A stretch of 64,000 nucleotides of DNA from Euryodendron excelsum (lineage: Eukaryota; Streptophyta; Magnoliopsida; Ericales; Pentaphylacaceae). Of the stretch, positions 46,175 through 57,845 are shown piece by piece. The notes beneath the pieces were generated by a model, which saw only the letters and a program-made list of their open reading frames with translations, was not told where the DNA came from and ran no database searches. Made by a program: the position numbers and the translations under genes. The DNA is taken from NCBI GenBank assembly GCA_033060915.1, contig CM065397.1, positions 27,729,501 through 27,793,500 on the forward strand. Direction: 5' to 3'. Each line of letters begins with the position of its first letter. Position 1 is the first letter of the stretch.

Positions 46175-49100
46175 TGTCGCGCCCAGATTTTTCGCACTCG
46201 AGGAATACACACACCAGTGGGAAAAATACTATACTCTCTCGTTAGAACTCATCCTCCTAGAAGAATAAGTGCAACTAGGTTTGAATTGAAAATTTGATTG
46301 AAATAAAGGGTTTTTGGAAAACAATTCGGAGTCGCCACCTAACTTGATTAAGGTAAGTTAGGTCACCTAAAACTAAGAACAATCCGAAGATTACACTTAG
46401 GGTTTTTGAAAATGATTTTGAAAATACTTCCTCAAGAGAGGGTTTTTAAGAAAACAGGTTGTTTGGCAACCTTTAGAAAATATGTAAACCCTTCTTTGAA
46501 AATAACTCCGTTTTGGTCTTTTGAAAATAGTGATCTAAGTTCGGAGGTTGGTTATGTGTAGGGAAGACGCACTAAACCATCACCCTACCCCGCCCTTGTG
46601 GTACCTATATGTCTATTTACCCTAGATTCACCTATGAGAGTCTTCAACTAACAAATGTCCAGAACTATCCACTTTAGAAAAGAATTTTTAAAAAGGACAT
46701 GATGCATGATATGTAAATGCAATAGAAAGACTTGATTTGGAAATAGATTGGAAAAGAACTTGATTTGATTTTAGAAAAGAGACTTGAAAAGATAGATTTG
46801 AAATTGAAATTGAAAAGAGATTTGAAAAGATAGATTTGATTTGATTTTTAAAATAGATTTCAGAAAAGAGATTTGAAAAAAGTCGTGGAATTGCAGATTT
46901 GAAGAGAGCTATGGAAATAAAAGCTTGAAAAAAGGTTGTACCGCACCCATAAGGGTTGCCTACGTATCCTTTTTGAGGAATCAGGTCAGTCGTAGTTCGG
47001 ACAAAAGTCCGATAGAAAATAGAATGTTGATTTGAAAAAGAGATTTTGATTGGAAAAATGATTTGATTTGAACTTAGAATAGAAGATTGGAATTTGGAAT
47101 TTGGAATTGAAGAGATTGGACTTTGATTTGGAAATATAGAGATTTAGGAAACCTAGATTTAGGAAGATATGATTTAGGAAGGACTTGAGATTAAGAAAAA
47201 TTTAACTTGAATGTTGGACTTGGAAGATTAGGGAAGATTGGATTTAGGAAAGATTCAGATTAGGAAAGTCTCGATTTAGGAAAGTTTCAAAATAGGAAAG
47301 TTTCGATTTAGGAAAGTTTTCATTTTATGAAAGAATTAGAATTGAAAATTTTTGAAAATTAGACTGTTTTGAAATAAGAAAGTTTTGAAATAGAAAAATT
47401 TAAGATCCTTGGAAAGATTTGAATTAGGAAAGTTTAAAGTAAGAAAGATTTGGAATTTAGAAAGTTTAGGATTTAGAAAGTTTTAACTTAGGAAAGTTTC
47501 GAATTTGAAAAGTTTAGAATTTTGGAAATTTCAACTTAAGAAAGTTTCAAATTTAGAAAGTTTTAGATTTGGAAAGATTTAAAATTTAGAAACATTTGAA
47601 TTTAGAAATATTCAAAGTTCGAGTTTTAAAAATTCTTGAAATTAGGAAAGGTTTGAGTTTTAGAAAGATTTAAAGATTTATATTTGGAAAGTTAAGTTTT
47701 GAAAAGGTATAGAATTAAGAGAAGTTGGAATTAGAAAAGATTTGGAAGCTTAAAGTTTAAGGAATGATTTGAAAGTTTAAGTTTTGGAGACTTAAGGTTT
47801 AGGAAAGTAGGAGATTAGGAAGGATTTGAATTAGGAAAGATTTGGATTTTGTTTCTAAGAAGAAGTGTTTTGATTTTGTTTCCAAAAATGGAGGATTGGG
47901 TCTAGTTTCCTAAATAGGAGATTGGATTTTGGTTTCCTAAAACGAATGGATTTGGAAAGATGAAGTTTTGGAAATCTTAGATTTGGAAAACTATAGTTTT
48001 AATGTAAAAAATAGGAGGTTTTGGAAACCTAGGTTTTGAGGCCAAAATTGGAAATCATGTTTTTGGGAAGGAAAATTAGGGCTTCCTAATCGTTGGCTCT
48101 GGGGCTTGACTTGGGCTCCAAGAAAAGAGATTTTGGAAAGTAAATTTTTGGAAACAAATATTTTTGGAAAGAGATCCTAAAAAGGATTTTTTAGAAAGGG
48201 ATTTTGAAAAGAGTTTTTAGAAACGAGATTTTAGGAAGAAGTGTTTAGAAAGGAAACTTAGGGAGTGTTTCTAGAAAGTGAATCTTTGGAGAGAGCTTTT
48301 TTGGAAAAGAGTTTGAGGAAGAGTTTTGGAGAATAGATTTTTGAATAGAGCTTTTGAAAACAATTTTGGAAAGAAATTTTGAAAAGAAAATTGCTGAGAG
48401 TTTTTAGAAAGTACGTTGGAAAAGAGGTTTTTAGAATGAGAGATTTGAAAAAAGAGTTTTTAGAAAGTCTATAAAAATATCTCACTTTCTTAAAGCAATT
48501 CTAACCATAAGAACGCTAGAACCACTTTAAGATAGTGGTTTTGAAAACAATAATGATTTGAAAATATGGACGATATTGGTCACTTTAAATGTAACACTTT
48601 CCTAAAGCAACCCTAGCCATGGAAATGCTAGAATCACTTTAGGATTGTGATTTTGAAAACAAGTTTTGGAAAAAAAAAAATTTAATGCAAGTTTTGAAAA
48701 CAATTTTGATGCAAGTTTGAAAACAATTTGAATGCAAGTTTTAAAAACAAGTTTAAAAATGAATTTTGGAGAGATGCAAAATCATGATATGCACAATGCA
48801 AGTTGGGGTCGTGAACATACAAGGTTAAAGGCTTCACCACATAATTAAGGGAGCCGAACGCACGTGATCTCCGGTTAGACTAAAAGAAAGCCCCCGACAA
48901 GGCGACCTCCAATAGCCTAATCCTACACATGGACCGGAAAATCTCTTGTTTCAAGCATGCAAGAAAAGGGGAGGAAGAAGATAGGGGATTAAAATAGAAG
49001 AAAACCCAAGTGGGTTCGGAGGGAGAAGAGAGAGGGGGAAGATGCGCAAACTTAAATAGAGAGCTTACCTTGTATCTTTTTTATTTTACTTTGCTTTGCA

Positions 49101-49599
49101 CGCTTTGTTTTTCTTGCTTCGCTTCAGTCTTCGCTTCAGTCTTCGTCTTGATCTTCAAGAGCTTCAGGTTACAGTACTTCAAGTCTTCAATGGAGGTTTT
49201 GGAAGCTAGTGTATGAGTGTATATGAGTGTATGAGAGTATATGAGAGTTAGGATTTGTATATGGAGGCTAGGGTTTGGGAAACCTAAAGAAGACTAGGGT
49301 TTAGAGAGGCTACGAGCTCTGCATATCGAAGAGGAGAGTTTTTGGACTGAGTTTGCGGACCTCTTTCACGCTGGAAGAGGCTCTGTATTTATAGAGAGAT
49401 GAATGACCTGACACCTGTTGCAGTGGCGCCAAGTAAAAATTCCTTCTAGCACCACTAGGAGTGGCGCTAGGCCAATATTTGGCTTGGCGCCACTACTAGT
49501 GGCGTTAGCCACTTAGGAAAGTTTTAAGGCCGGCAAGCAACGTATCTTTAGAAGATTTGGGCGCCTATACTAGTGACTACCATGCAATTTTTAGCATGG
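46175..49599 (-). mobile_element. LTR B (minus strand), cut by element C
   Basis: It begins at 46175 with TGTCGCGCCCAGATTTTTCG (the LTR 3' end read on the plus strand). The conserved box is at 46942-47020, the A/G-rich complement of the G-poor tract at 47050-48480, and the TATA box (reverse of TATTTATAG) at 49386-49394. It stops in U3 at 49599, about 205 bp upstream of its TATA, where element C starts. Left flank is CCAGC. No internal region is visible, so solo LTR versus 3' LTR is undecided. Confidence 0.85.
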
Positions 49600-52500
49600 T
49601 GTCGCGCCTAGATTTTTCGCACTTGAGGAATACACACACAAGTGAGAAAAATGCTGTACTCTCTCGTTAGAACTCACCCTCCTAGAAGAATGAGTGCGAC
49701 AAGGTTTGAATTCAAAATTGGTTTGAATAAAGGGCTTTTAAAGAAGATTTGGAGTCGCCACCTAACTTGATTAAGGTGAGTTAGGTCACCTAAAAACTAA
49801 GCATAATCTGAAAACTAGACTTAGGATTTTGAAAAACAATTTCGAAAATATCACCTCAAGAGAGGGTTTTTAAGAAAAACAGGTTGTTTGGCAACCTTTG
49901 GAAAACATTTAGCCCTTTTAGAAAAATAACTCCGTTTGTTCTTTGAAAACAGTGATTCTAGGTTCAGAGGTTGGTTACGTGTAGGGAAGACGCACTAAGC
50001 TATCACCCTACCCCGCCCTTTCGGTACCTACATGTCTATTTACCCTAGATTCACCTATGAGAGTCTTCAACTAACTAATGTTCAATCCTATTTACTTTGG
50101 AAAAGAATGTTTGAAAAGGACATGATGCATGATATGCAAGTACAAGAAAAGAAAATTGGAGAATAGATTTGGAAAGAGATTTGAAAACAAGAATTTGATT
50201 TGATTTTAGAAGAGATATGAAAAGATAGAATTGAAATTGGAAAGTTTGAAAAATTAGAAATAGAGATTTGAAATTGGAAGTTTGAAAATAGATTGGAGAT
50301 TTAAAAAGATTATGGAATTTGAGATTTAAAAAATGTGGAGAAATTTGAAATTTGAAAGAAGTTGTGACCGCACCCATGAGGGTTGCCTACGTATCCTTTT
50401 GGAGGAATCAGGTCAGTCGTAGTTCGGACCGGAGTCCGATTGAAAATAGAAGAGTTGATTGGAAGAAAGAGATTGAATTGGAATTTGAATTGGAAAATCG
50501 AGAGATTAAACTTTGATTGGAAGATTTGAAAAGATTTGATTTTGAAAAGCTTGGTTTTAGGAAACTTAGACTTAGGAAAGAGAGGATTTAGAAAGGACTT
50601 GAGATTAAGAAAGATTGGACTCAAATATTGGACTTGGAAGATTGGAGAAAGATTGGAATTAGGAAAGTTTCGTTTTAGGAAAGTTTCGATTTAGGAAAGT
50701 TTCGAATTAGGAAAGTTTTCGACTTAGGAAAGTTTCGGAATTAGGAAAGTTTCAACTTAGGAAAGTTTTGAATTTGGAATATTTTGAAATAGGGAAGTTT
50801 TGAAAATTGGAAAGTTTCATTTTAAGAAAGGTTTTGAAATAGGAAAGTGTTGAATTTGGAAATGATTTGAATTAGGAAAGTTTTGCATTTGGAAAGATTT
50901 GAAGTTTAAGAAAGTTTAGAGCTTTAGAAAGATTTGAAATTGAAATGTTTAGAATTTAGAAAGATTTAACTTAAGAAAGTTTCAAATTTAGAAAGTTTTT
51001 GAATTTGGAAAGATTTGAAATTTAGAAAGTTTAGGATTTAGAAAGTTTTAGAGTTTAGGAAAGGTTTGAATTTAGGAAAGATTGGAAAACCTAGATTTGG
51101 AAAGTTAAGATTTGAAAAGGGGTAGAATTAGGAAAGATTTAGAAGCTTAATGTTTAAGAAAAGATTTGAAAAGGGGTAGAATTAGGAAAGATTTAGAAGT
51201 TTTAAGAAAAATTTGAAAGTTTTAGGAAACTTATGGTTTAGGAAGGTAGGAAATTATGAGAGATTTGAATTAGGAAAGATTTAGATTTTGAGTTTTAAAA
51301 TTTAGGAAAGATTTTTATGCTCAAGTTTTGGAAATTTAAGATTTAGGAAAGTAGAGGATTAGGAAGGATTTGAACTAGAAAAGATTTGGATTAGGAAGGG
51401 ATTGGATTTTGTTTCCAAAAACAGAGGATTGGATTTGGTTTCCTAAACGGGTAGATTGGATTTGGTTTTCTAAAAGGAAGATGGGATTTGGTTTTCTAAA
51501 CGGAAAATTAAATTTGACATGGATTTGGAAAGGGAAGTTTTAGAAACCCTAGATTTGGAAGACTATAGTTTTGATGTAGAAAATAGGTTTTGGAAATGTG
51601 TACAGTTTTGATGTAGAAAACAAGAGGTTTTGGAAACCTAGGTTTTAAGGCAAGTTTGAAAACCATGTTTTTGGAAAGGGAATTAGGGTTTCCTAATTGT
51701 TAGCTCTAAGGCTTGACTTGGGCATCAAGAAAAGGGATTTTTGGAAAGTGTATTTTTTGGAAATAAGAATTTTTGGAAAGAAAAGCTAGAGAGGTGATTT
51801 TTGGAGGGAAGATTTTGAAAAAAGAGTTTTTTAGAAAGATTTTTAGAAGGAGATTGTTGGAGAGAGTTTTTAGGAAAGTGAATTTTGAGGAGAGTGTTTT
51901 GGAAAGGAGTTTGAAAAGAGAAGTTTTGGAAGATGGATTTTTGGAGGGAAATTTTGAAAACAACTTTGGAAATGAGAGTTTTTGGGAAGCATGTTGAAAA
52001 AGAGGGTTTTAGAAAGAGAGACTTTTGAAAAGAGAGTTTTTAGAAGGTATGAAAATGTCTCACTTTCCTAAAGCAATTCTAACCATAAGAGGGCTAGAAC
52101 CACTTTAGGAAAGCGGTTTTGAAAACAACAAGATTTGAAAATATGGACCATATTGGTCACTTTGAATGTAACACTTTTCTAAAGCAACCCTAGCCATGGA
52201 AAAGCTAGAATCACCCTAGGATTGTGATTTTGAAAACATGTTTTGAAAAAAAGATTTTGATGCAATTTTGAAAACAAGTTTGAAAACGATTTTGAAAACG
52301 AGTTTGAAAACGATTTTTGAATGATGCATGATCATGATATGCACAATGCAACTTTAGGGTCGTGAACATACAAGGTTAAGGCTTCACCACATAATCAAGG
52401 GGGCCGAACCCACGTGGTCTCCAGTTAGCCTAATGGAAAGCCCCCAACACGGTGACCCTCCGACAGTCTAATCCTACACATGGACTGGGAGTCCCCTTGT

Positions 52501-52891
52501 TTCAAGCATGCAAAGAAAGGGGGGGAAAGAGATGGGGGATTAAAATAAAGAAAACCCAAGTGGGTTAGGAGAGAGAAGAGAGAGGGGGAGTGCAGAAATT
52601 TAAAGAGAAAGCCTATTGTATGTTTTGTTTATTTTGCGCGCCCTGCTTGTCTTCAGTCTTCGGTCTTCATTTTGAACTTTGTCTTCAATCTTCAAGAGTT
52701 GTCTTCAGACTTTAGATTGCAGCTCTTCAAGTCTTCAAAGGAGGGTTGAAGGCTTAGTGTATGAGTGTATGGGGGTGTATATGAGTCTATGTAAGGCTAG
52801 GGTTTGGAAAACCTAAAAAACTAGGGTTTAAGGAGTGCACGAGCTATGTATATCGAATTATATGATTTTTAGACTGAGTTTGCCGACCCCT

Positions 52892-55046
52892 TGTCGCGCC
52901 CAGATTTTTCGCACTCGAGGAATACTCACCCAAGTGGGAAAAATGCTGTACTGTCTCGTTAGAACTCACCCTCCTAAAAGAATGAGTGCGACTAGGTTTG
53001 AATTGAAAAACTGGTTTGAATAAAGGGCTTTTGAATAAAGGTCTTCATCTTGATCTTCTTCTTCAGTCTTCAAGAGTTGTCTTCAAGCTTTGGATTGCAG
53101 CTCTTCAAGTCTTCAAAGGATGGTTGAAGGCTAGTGCATGAATGTATGGGGGAGTGTATAAGTGTATAGGAGGCTAGGGTTTATGTATGGTGGCTAGGGT
53201 TTAGTGTAGGGTGGCTAGGGTTTGGAGAACCTAAGGAAACTAGGGTTTTTGGAGGTGCTCGAGCTCTGTATATCGAAATATAGGATTTTTAGGTTAAGTT
53301 TGCAGACCCCTTTCACGTTGAATGAGGCTCTGTATTTATGGAGGGAGGACAAACCTGGCGCCTGTTGCAGTGACGCCAAGGCAATATTTCTCTTGGCGCC
53401 ACTCCCCACTAGGAGTGGCGCCAGGCCAATTCTTGGCTTGGTGCCACTACTAGTGGCGCCACCCACTTAGGTAATTTTATAATTTGGCAAGCAACGTATC
53501 TTTGACTAGATTTAGGCGCCTGTACTAGTGACTACCATGCAATCTTTAGCCTGGCTTCACTAGGAGTGACTCTGGAAAGTTCAAGAATGATTTGGAGGAG
53601 CCAGGAATGACCTGGAAGGCCAGAAAGGAGCAGGAACACTTAAAATAGTGTCCTGGAGGTATTTGACTTGAAAAGTCAGGATAAGATGGGTTGAAAAGGT
53701 TGACCGGGCTCTTAGGGGCAAAACGGTCAATCGGACCGGGAAACTGCTGGGACAAACTCGGACTGTCCCAGGAGAAGACTTGGGATCTGGAAACATTATT
53801 TAGAATGTTCCCAGAGGTTGCCGGTTTGATTCCCAGAGCCGCGTGGTCGGAAAAGGAGACCGGCCCACCAGGGGCAAAACGGTCATTTTGTACCGGGTTT
53901 GCCGGGACTGACTCGGAATGATCCGGAAAGGTAAAGGAGAGTTGATATTACTATAAAAAGTAGTCTCAGGAGGTTAACGGTTTGATACCCAGAGTCGGTG
54001 TGGTCGAAAAAGGAGACTGGCCCTCCAGGGGGCAAAACGGTCATTTTGTGCCGGGTTGGCCGGAACTGACTCGGAATGATCCGAAAAGGTAAAGGAAGGT
54101 TGAGAACACTATAAAAAAGTATTCTCGGGACATTACCGGTTTGATACCCAGAGCCGGCGTGGTTCCCGGGGCGTTCGGATGCCTAGGGGCAAAATGGTCA
54201 TCTTGACCGAAAAGTCTCGGAAAATGTCCACAGGACAATTTGGACATTTTTCACCAAAGTGGGCCAACAGACACTGGTGTTGACCTGGGTTTTGAGTGTT
54301 TCTGCCACTCTAACGGTGTGAATATTTCTGCTACTCGGACGGGGTTGATGATTTGTGAGTATTTCCTCTACTTGGATGGGGTTGATGATTTGTGAGTATT
54401 TCCGCTACTCTAACGGTTTTGTGAGTATTTCCACTACTCTAACGGTTTTGTGAGTAGTTTTGCTACTCGAACCGTCTCAAGGAATAAACTGTCTCGAGAG
54501 AGGGATTGAAAAGGGGTCTTACCGTCTCCGAGGAGACGTGCTTGGATTGAAACCGTCTCGAGGAATAAACTGTCTCGAGAGAGGGATTGGAAAGGGGTCT
54601 TACCGTCTCCGAGGAGATGTGCCTGGATTGTGAGTGTTTCTGCCACTCTAACGGTTTTGTGAGTAGTTTTGCTACTCGGACCATCTCGAGGAATAAACTG
54701 TCTCGAGAGTGGGATTGGAAAGGGGTCTTACCGTCTCCGAGGAGACGTGCCAGGATTGTGAGTGTTTCCGCCACTCTAACGGTTTTGTGAGTAGTTTTGC
54801 TACTCGGAACGTCTCGAGGAATAAACTGTCTCGAGAGTTGGATTAGAATTGGAATAAGAAAGAACAATGCCCCTAAGGGCATTTTGGTCATTTTGCCTCT
54901 ATTTGGGCTTGACAGGCCTGCAAAGCGATGGAAAGACGAAATTTGGACCTAGAGAATTGGTTTCGATAGAAATATGCCCACAATGACTTGAAAACAAGTC
55001 TGGACGGAGTGTAGACTGCCGAGCGGTAAAAAATGGGGTGCTTACA
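52892..55046 (-). mobile_element. LTR D, internally deleted solo LTR with CCCCT target duplication
   Basis: Both LTR ends are intact: TGTAAGCACCCCATTTTTT at the minus-strand start (55046) and CGCGACA at 52892. Perfect flanks CCCCT lie at 52887-52891 and 55047-55051. At 2155 bp it is about half the normal length. Near 53035 the terminal 145 bp joins directly to the leader region with the CTTCATCTTGATCTTCTTCT motif, so the conserved box and G-poor tract are gone. TATA (reverse of TATTTATG) is at 53333-53340. Confidence 0.92.
54300..54845 (-). repeat. Mixed 81-bp and 48-bp U3 repeats of LTR D
   Basis: AGGAATAAACTGTCTCGAGA recurs at 54480, 54561, 54689 and 54818, steps of 81, 128 and 129. The longer steps contain an added unit of about 48 bp with GAGTAGTTTTGCTACTCGG. 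CTCGAG pairs bracket each unit. Confidence 0.85.
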
Positions 55047-55919
55047 CCCCTTTCACGCTGGAAGAGGCTCTATATTTATAAAGAGGGGAATACACTGACG
55101 CCTGTTGCAGTGGCGCCAGCCATTTCGGAAATGTTTAAGGTTGGCAAGCAACATATCTTTGACTAGATTTGGGCGCCTGTACTAGTGACTACCATGCAAT
55201 TTTCAACCTGGCTTCACTAGGAGTGACTCCGGAAAGTCTGGGAAGGAGTTTGGAAGACCGGGAATGACCCGGAAGGCTGAAAAAGAGCAGGAACACTTAA
55301 AATAGTGTCCCAGAGGTATTTGACTTGAAAAGTGAGGATAGGATGTGTCGGAAGGGTTGACTGGGCCTTTAGGGGCAAAACGGTCATTCGGATCGAAAAG
55401 CTACCGGGACGAACTCGGACTGTCCCGGAAGAAGACTCGAGATTTGAAAACATTATTTAGAATTTTCTCAAAGGTTTTCGGTTTGATACCCAAAGCCGGT
55501 ATGGTCGGAAAAGGAGACCGGCCCACCAGGGGCAAAACGGTCATTTTGTACTGGGTTTGCCGAAACTGACTCGGAATGATCCGGGAAGGTAGAGTTAGAT
55601 CGGGAATACTATAAGAAATATTCTCGGAAGGTTACCGGTTTGATACCCAGAGCTGGTGTGGTTCCCGGGGCGTTTGGATGCCTAGGGGCAGAATGGTCCT
55701 CTTGACCGGAAAGTCTCGGAAAAGGCTCAGGGGCAGTTTGGTCATTTTTCACCGAAGTGGGCTAGAGGTACTGGTGTGGACCTGGGTTTTGAGTATTTTT
55801 GCTACTCTGACGGCGGTCGTCGTGACACAGCGGTTTATTGGCAATTCCCTATGTCGACCTGTTTACTAGTATTTCCGCTACTCAGACGGTTGTGATGTTT
55901 GCGAGTAGTTCCGCTACTC

Positions 55920-56290
55920 AGACCGTCTTGAGGAATAAACTGTCTCGAGGGAGGGATTGGAAAGGGGTCTTATCGTCTCTGAAAAGACGTGCCTGATTTG
56001 GGACCGTCTCGAGGAATGAACTGTCTCGAGAGAGGGATTGGAAAGGGGTCATATCGTCTCCGAAAAGACGTGCCTGATTTGGAACCGTCTCGAGGAATAA
56101 ACTGTCTTGAGAGAAGGATTAGAAAGGGGACTTACCGTCTCCAAAAAGACGTGCCTGATTTGGAACCATCTCGAGGAATAAACTGTCTCAAGAGAGGGAT
56201 TGGAAAGGGGATTTACCGTCTTCGGAAAGATGTGCCTGATTGGAATAGATTTACCGTCTCGAGGAATCAACTGTCTCGAGAGAGGGGTTG
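55920..56290 (-). repeat. 81-bp U3 tandem repeat of element C LTR
   Basis: AGGAAT(A/G)AACTGTCT marks lie at 55931, 56012, 56093, 56174 and 56262, periods 81, 81, 81 and 88. Units carry CTCGAG pairs around AATAAACTGT. Open frames across it only reflect the multiple-of-three period. Confidence 0.88.
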
Positions 56291-56459
56291 GAGTTGGAAT
56301 TGGAAAAGACAATGCCCCTAAGGGCATTTTGGTCATTTTGCCTCTATTTGGGCCTGGCGGGCCTGCGAAGCAATGGACAGACGGGATTTGGACTTAGAAA
56401 GTTGATTTCGATTGGAATATGCCCACAATGACTTGAACACAAGTCTACACGGAATATAA

Positions 56460-56571
56460 ACTGCCTCGCGGTCAAAAATAGGGTGCTTACAGCTGCCCCT
56501 CTTTTTCTGTCTTTGCTTGTCAAAGACAAAAAACAATAAAAGTAAGAGTCCCATGTTGACCGCGAGGCAGT
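56460..56571. other. 16-bp inverted repeat and hairpin bracketing the polypurine tract, element C
   Basis: ACTGCCTCGCGGTCAA (56460-56475, inside the LTR) is perfectly complementary to TTGACCGCGAGGCAGT (56556-56571, internal), with 80 bp between. Inside this loop lie the LTR boundary (56491/56492), the polypurine tract and a smaller hairpin TGTCTTTG/CAAAGACA (56508-56528). Confidence 0.85.
56492..56507 (-). other. Polypurine tract, element C
   Basis: On the minus strand GAAAAAGAGGGGCAGC abuts the LTR start TGTAAG. It matches the element 2 tract and fixes the LTR boundary. Confidence 0.85.
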
Positions 56572-56689
56572 CGGAGGGATGGACATTGGAAAGCTTGCGA
56601 CAACGGGGGTCGAAAACGGATAACGGGCCGACAAGGCCTTCGAAAACAAGTTTTGGCAGAAAAAAGGGCAAAGCTGCACAGAATTTGCA

Positions 56690-57844
56690 ACTGGTGCCAC
56701 TAGGAGTGGTGCCTTTGGCAGGAAAGGCTTGGCGCCTCTGCTAGTGGCACTAGGCTTGAAGTTAAAACCAGAAAATTTCTGGTTTGAACAGCCACGGCTT
56801 TTTTGGAGGGTTTTTGCTAATCCGAGAGATTTTGCGTGAAAATCAACTTGAACCTCGAATGGGCACTTCTTGGAGACCACGGGTGATTGCCGGAAGGAGA
56901 CCACGTTGCCGGAAAAGTAGCCGGAAGAGAAGATTTCGCCGGAGAACTTCCAAAAAGTGAGTTTTCAAATTTTGTTGATTTTAATATGTAGAACTTCATT
57001 TGAATCATGTGAATAGTGGAAATCGATGTTTTGATGTGTTTTTAACATGATGGTGATGTTATTTTTGCATTTTGGTGATTGTTTGATTGAATTTGAGTGA
57101 TTATATGTGATTATGTGAAGGGGGTTTTCTGCAGGAATAGGGAATTTGTTCCTACAGGCTTGGGCATTGGGTTTTCTGGCTAAATTTTTGTGCAATGTGC
57201 CTTAGAAAAATGTGTTTAACAACCGTATGAAGTTTCGTGATTTTTTGAAAACTCGGTGAATTTTTGATTTTCTGAAAAATAGGAAAATACTTTGAAAATT
57301 TAGAAAAATGAGAAAACTCAAGCAATTGATGGGATTTTTAGATTTTAAAATTTTGAAAAAGGTAGGAATATTTTTGGAAAACATTTGAAATGATCTTGAA
57401 GAATTTTATGGCATTTTTGAAAACCATGGATTTATTGGAAAAAATAAAACATATGTTTTGGAAATTTTGAAAAATTAAAAAGTGTGCACTGGTGCTGGTG
57501 TCATGTGATTATGACAATGTGAAGTGCTCGTTTTGTGTTTTGTGTCGATGTCATGAGTGTTGTAGGGGCCATTTTTAAACAGAATTCTACCGGAATTTTT
57601 AGAAATTAGGGGAAGAGTTAGAAAAAGTTTTTAGAAGTAAAATCTTTTTGAAGGAAAAAGACAGAAAACCCTTAAGATGTGATTTGAAAATTAGAAAATC
57701 AAAATGTGTAGAAATTTTTTTTTTTGATTTATTATTCGAAATCCTTTATTTGTTTTGTTTGTGTTTGTTGTTTATTTGATTTGACTATTATTTGAATTGC
57801 ACGTATGGCATGTTAACGTCTCTTACCTTGGGTTACCTTTTCAG
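56690..57844 (+). promoter_or_regulatory. Leader exon and 888-bp intron of the antisense gene in element C
   Basis: GGTGCC/GGCGCC and CTAGTGGCACTAG motifs like those of the LTR promoter lie at 56690-56755. A GC-richer stretch rich in GCCGGA (56880-56956) ends CCAAAAA, followed by GTGAGT (donor at 56957). An AT-rich stretch follows, ending in the pyrimidine-rich TTACCTTTTCAG at 57844. The ATG of the antisense gene is at 57846, one base after this acceptor. This looks like a 5'-leader exon and intron; no transcript data exist here. Confidence 0.55.
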
Positions 57845-57845
57845 G

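Larger units (their letters stand above)
49600..56491 (-). repeat. Element C 3' LTR (about 4732 bp after removing insert)
   Basis: On the minus strand it starts TGTAAGCACCCTATTTTTGA at 56491 next to the polypurine tract and ends CGCGACA at 49600. It is split by solo LTR D into 56491-55052 and 52891-49600 (55047-55051 is the duplicated target). U3 has the 81-bp VNTR. The conserved box is at 50368-50440. TATA is TATAAATA at 55080-55073, so D sits 22-29 bp downstream of TATA, near the expected start of transcription. Confidence 0.92.

Noticed and set aside
54463..54891. 142-codon minus-strand repetitive frame, and similar frames at 55989-56336
   Set aside because: These follow the 81-bp U3 repeat, whose period is a multiple of three; frames are open on both strands, so there is no coding evidence.
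56344..56904. 186-codon minus-strand open frame
   Set aside because: It runs across the polypurine tract and the LTR boundary of element C and has no recognisable motif; a chance ORF in GC-richer sequence.
57792..57845. Upstream Met (57792) as start of the antisense gene
   Set aside because: The frame is open, but it overlaps the pyrimidine-rich stretch and splice acceptor, and family-like sequence begins at MADAV (57846).
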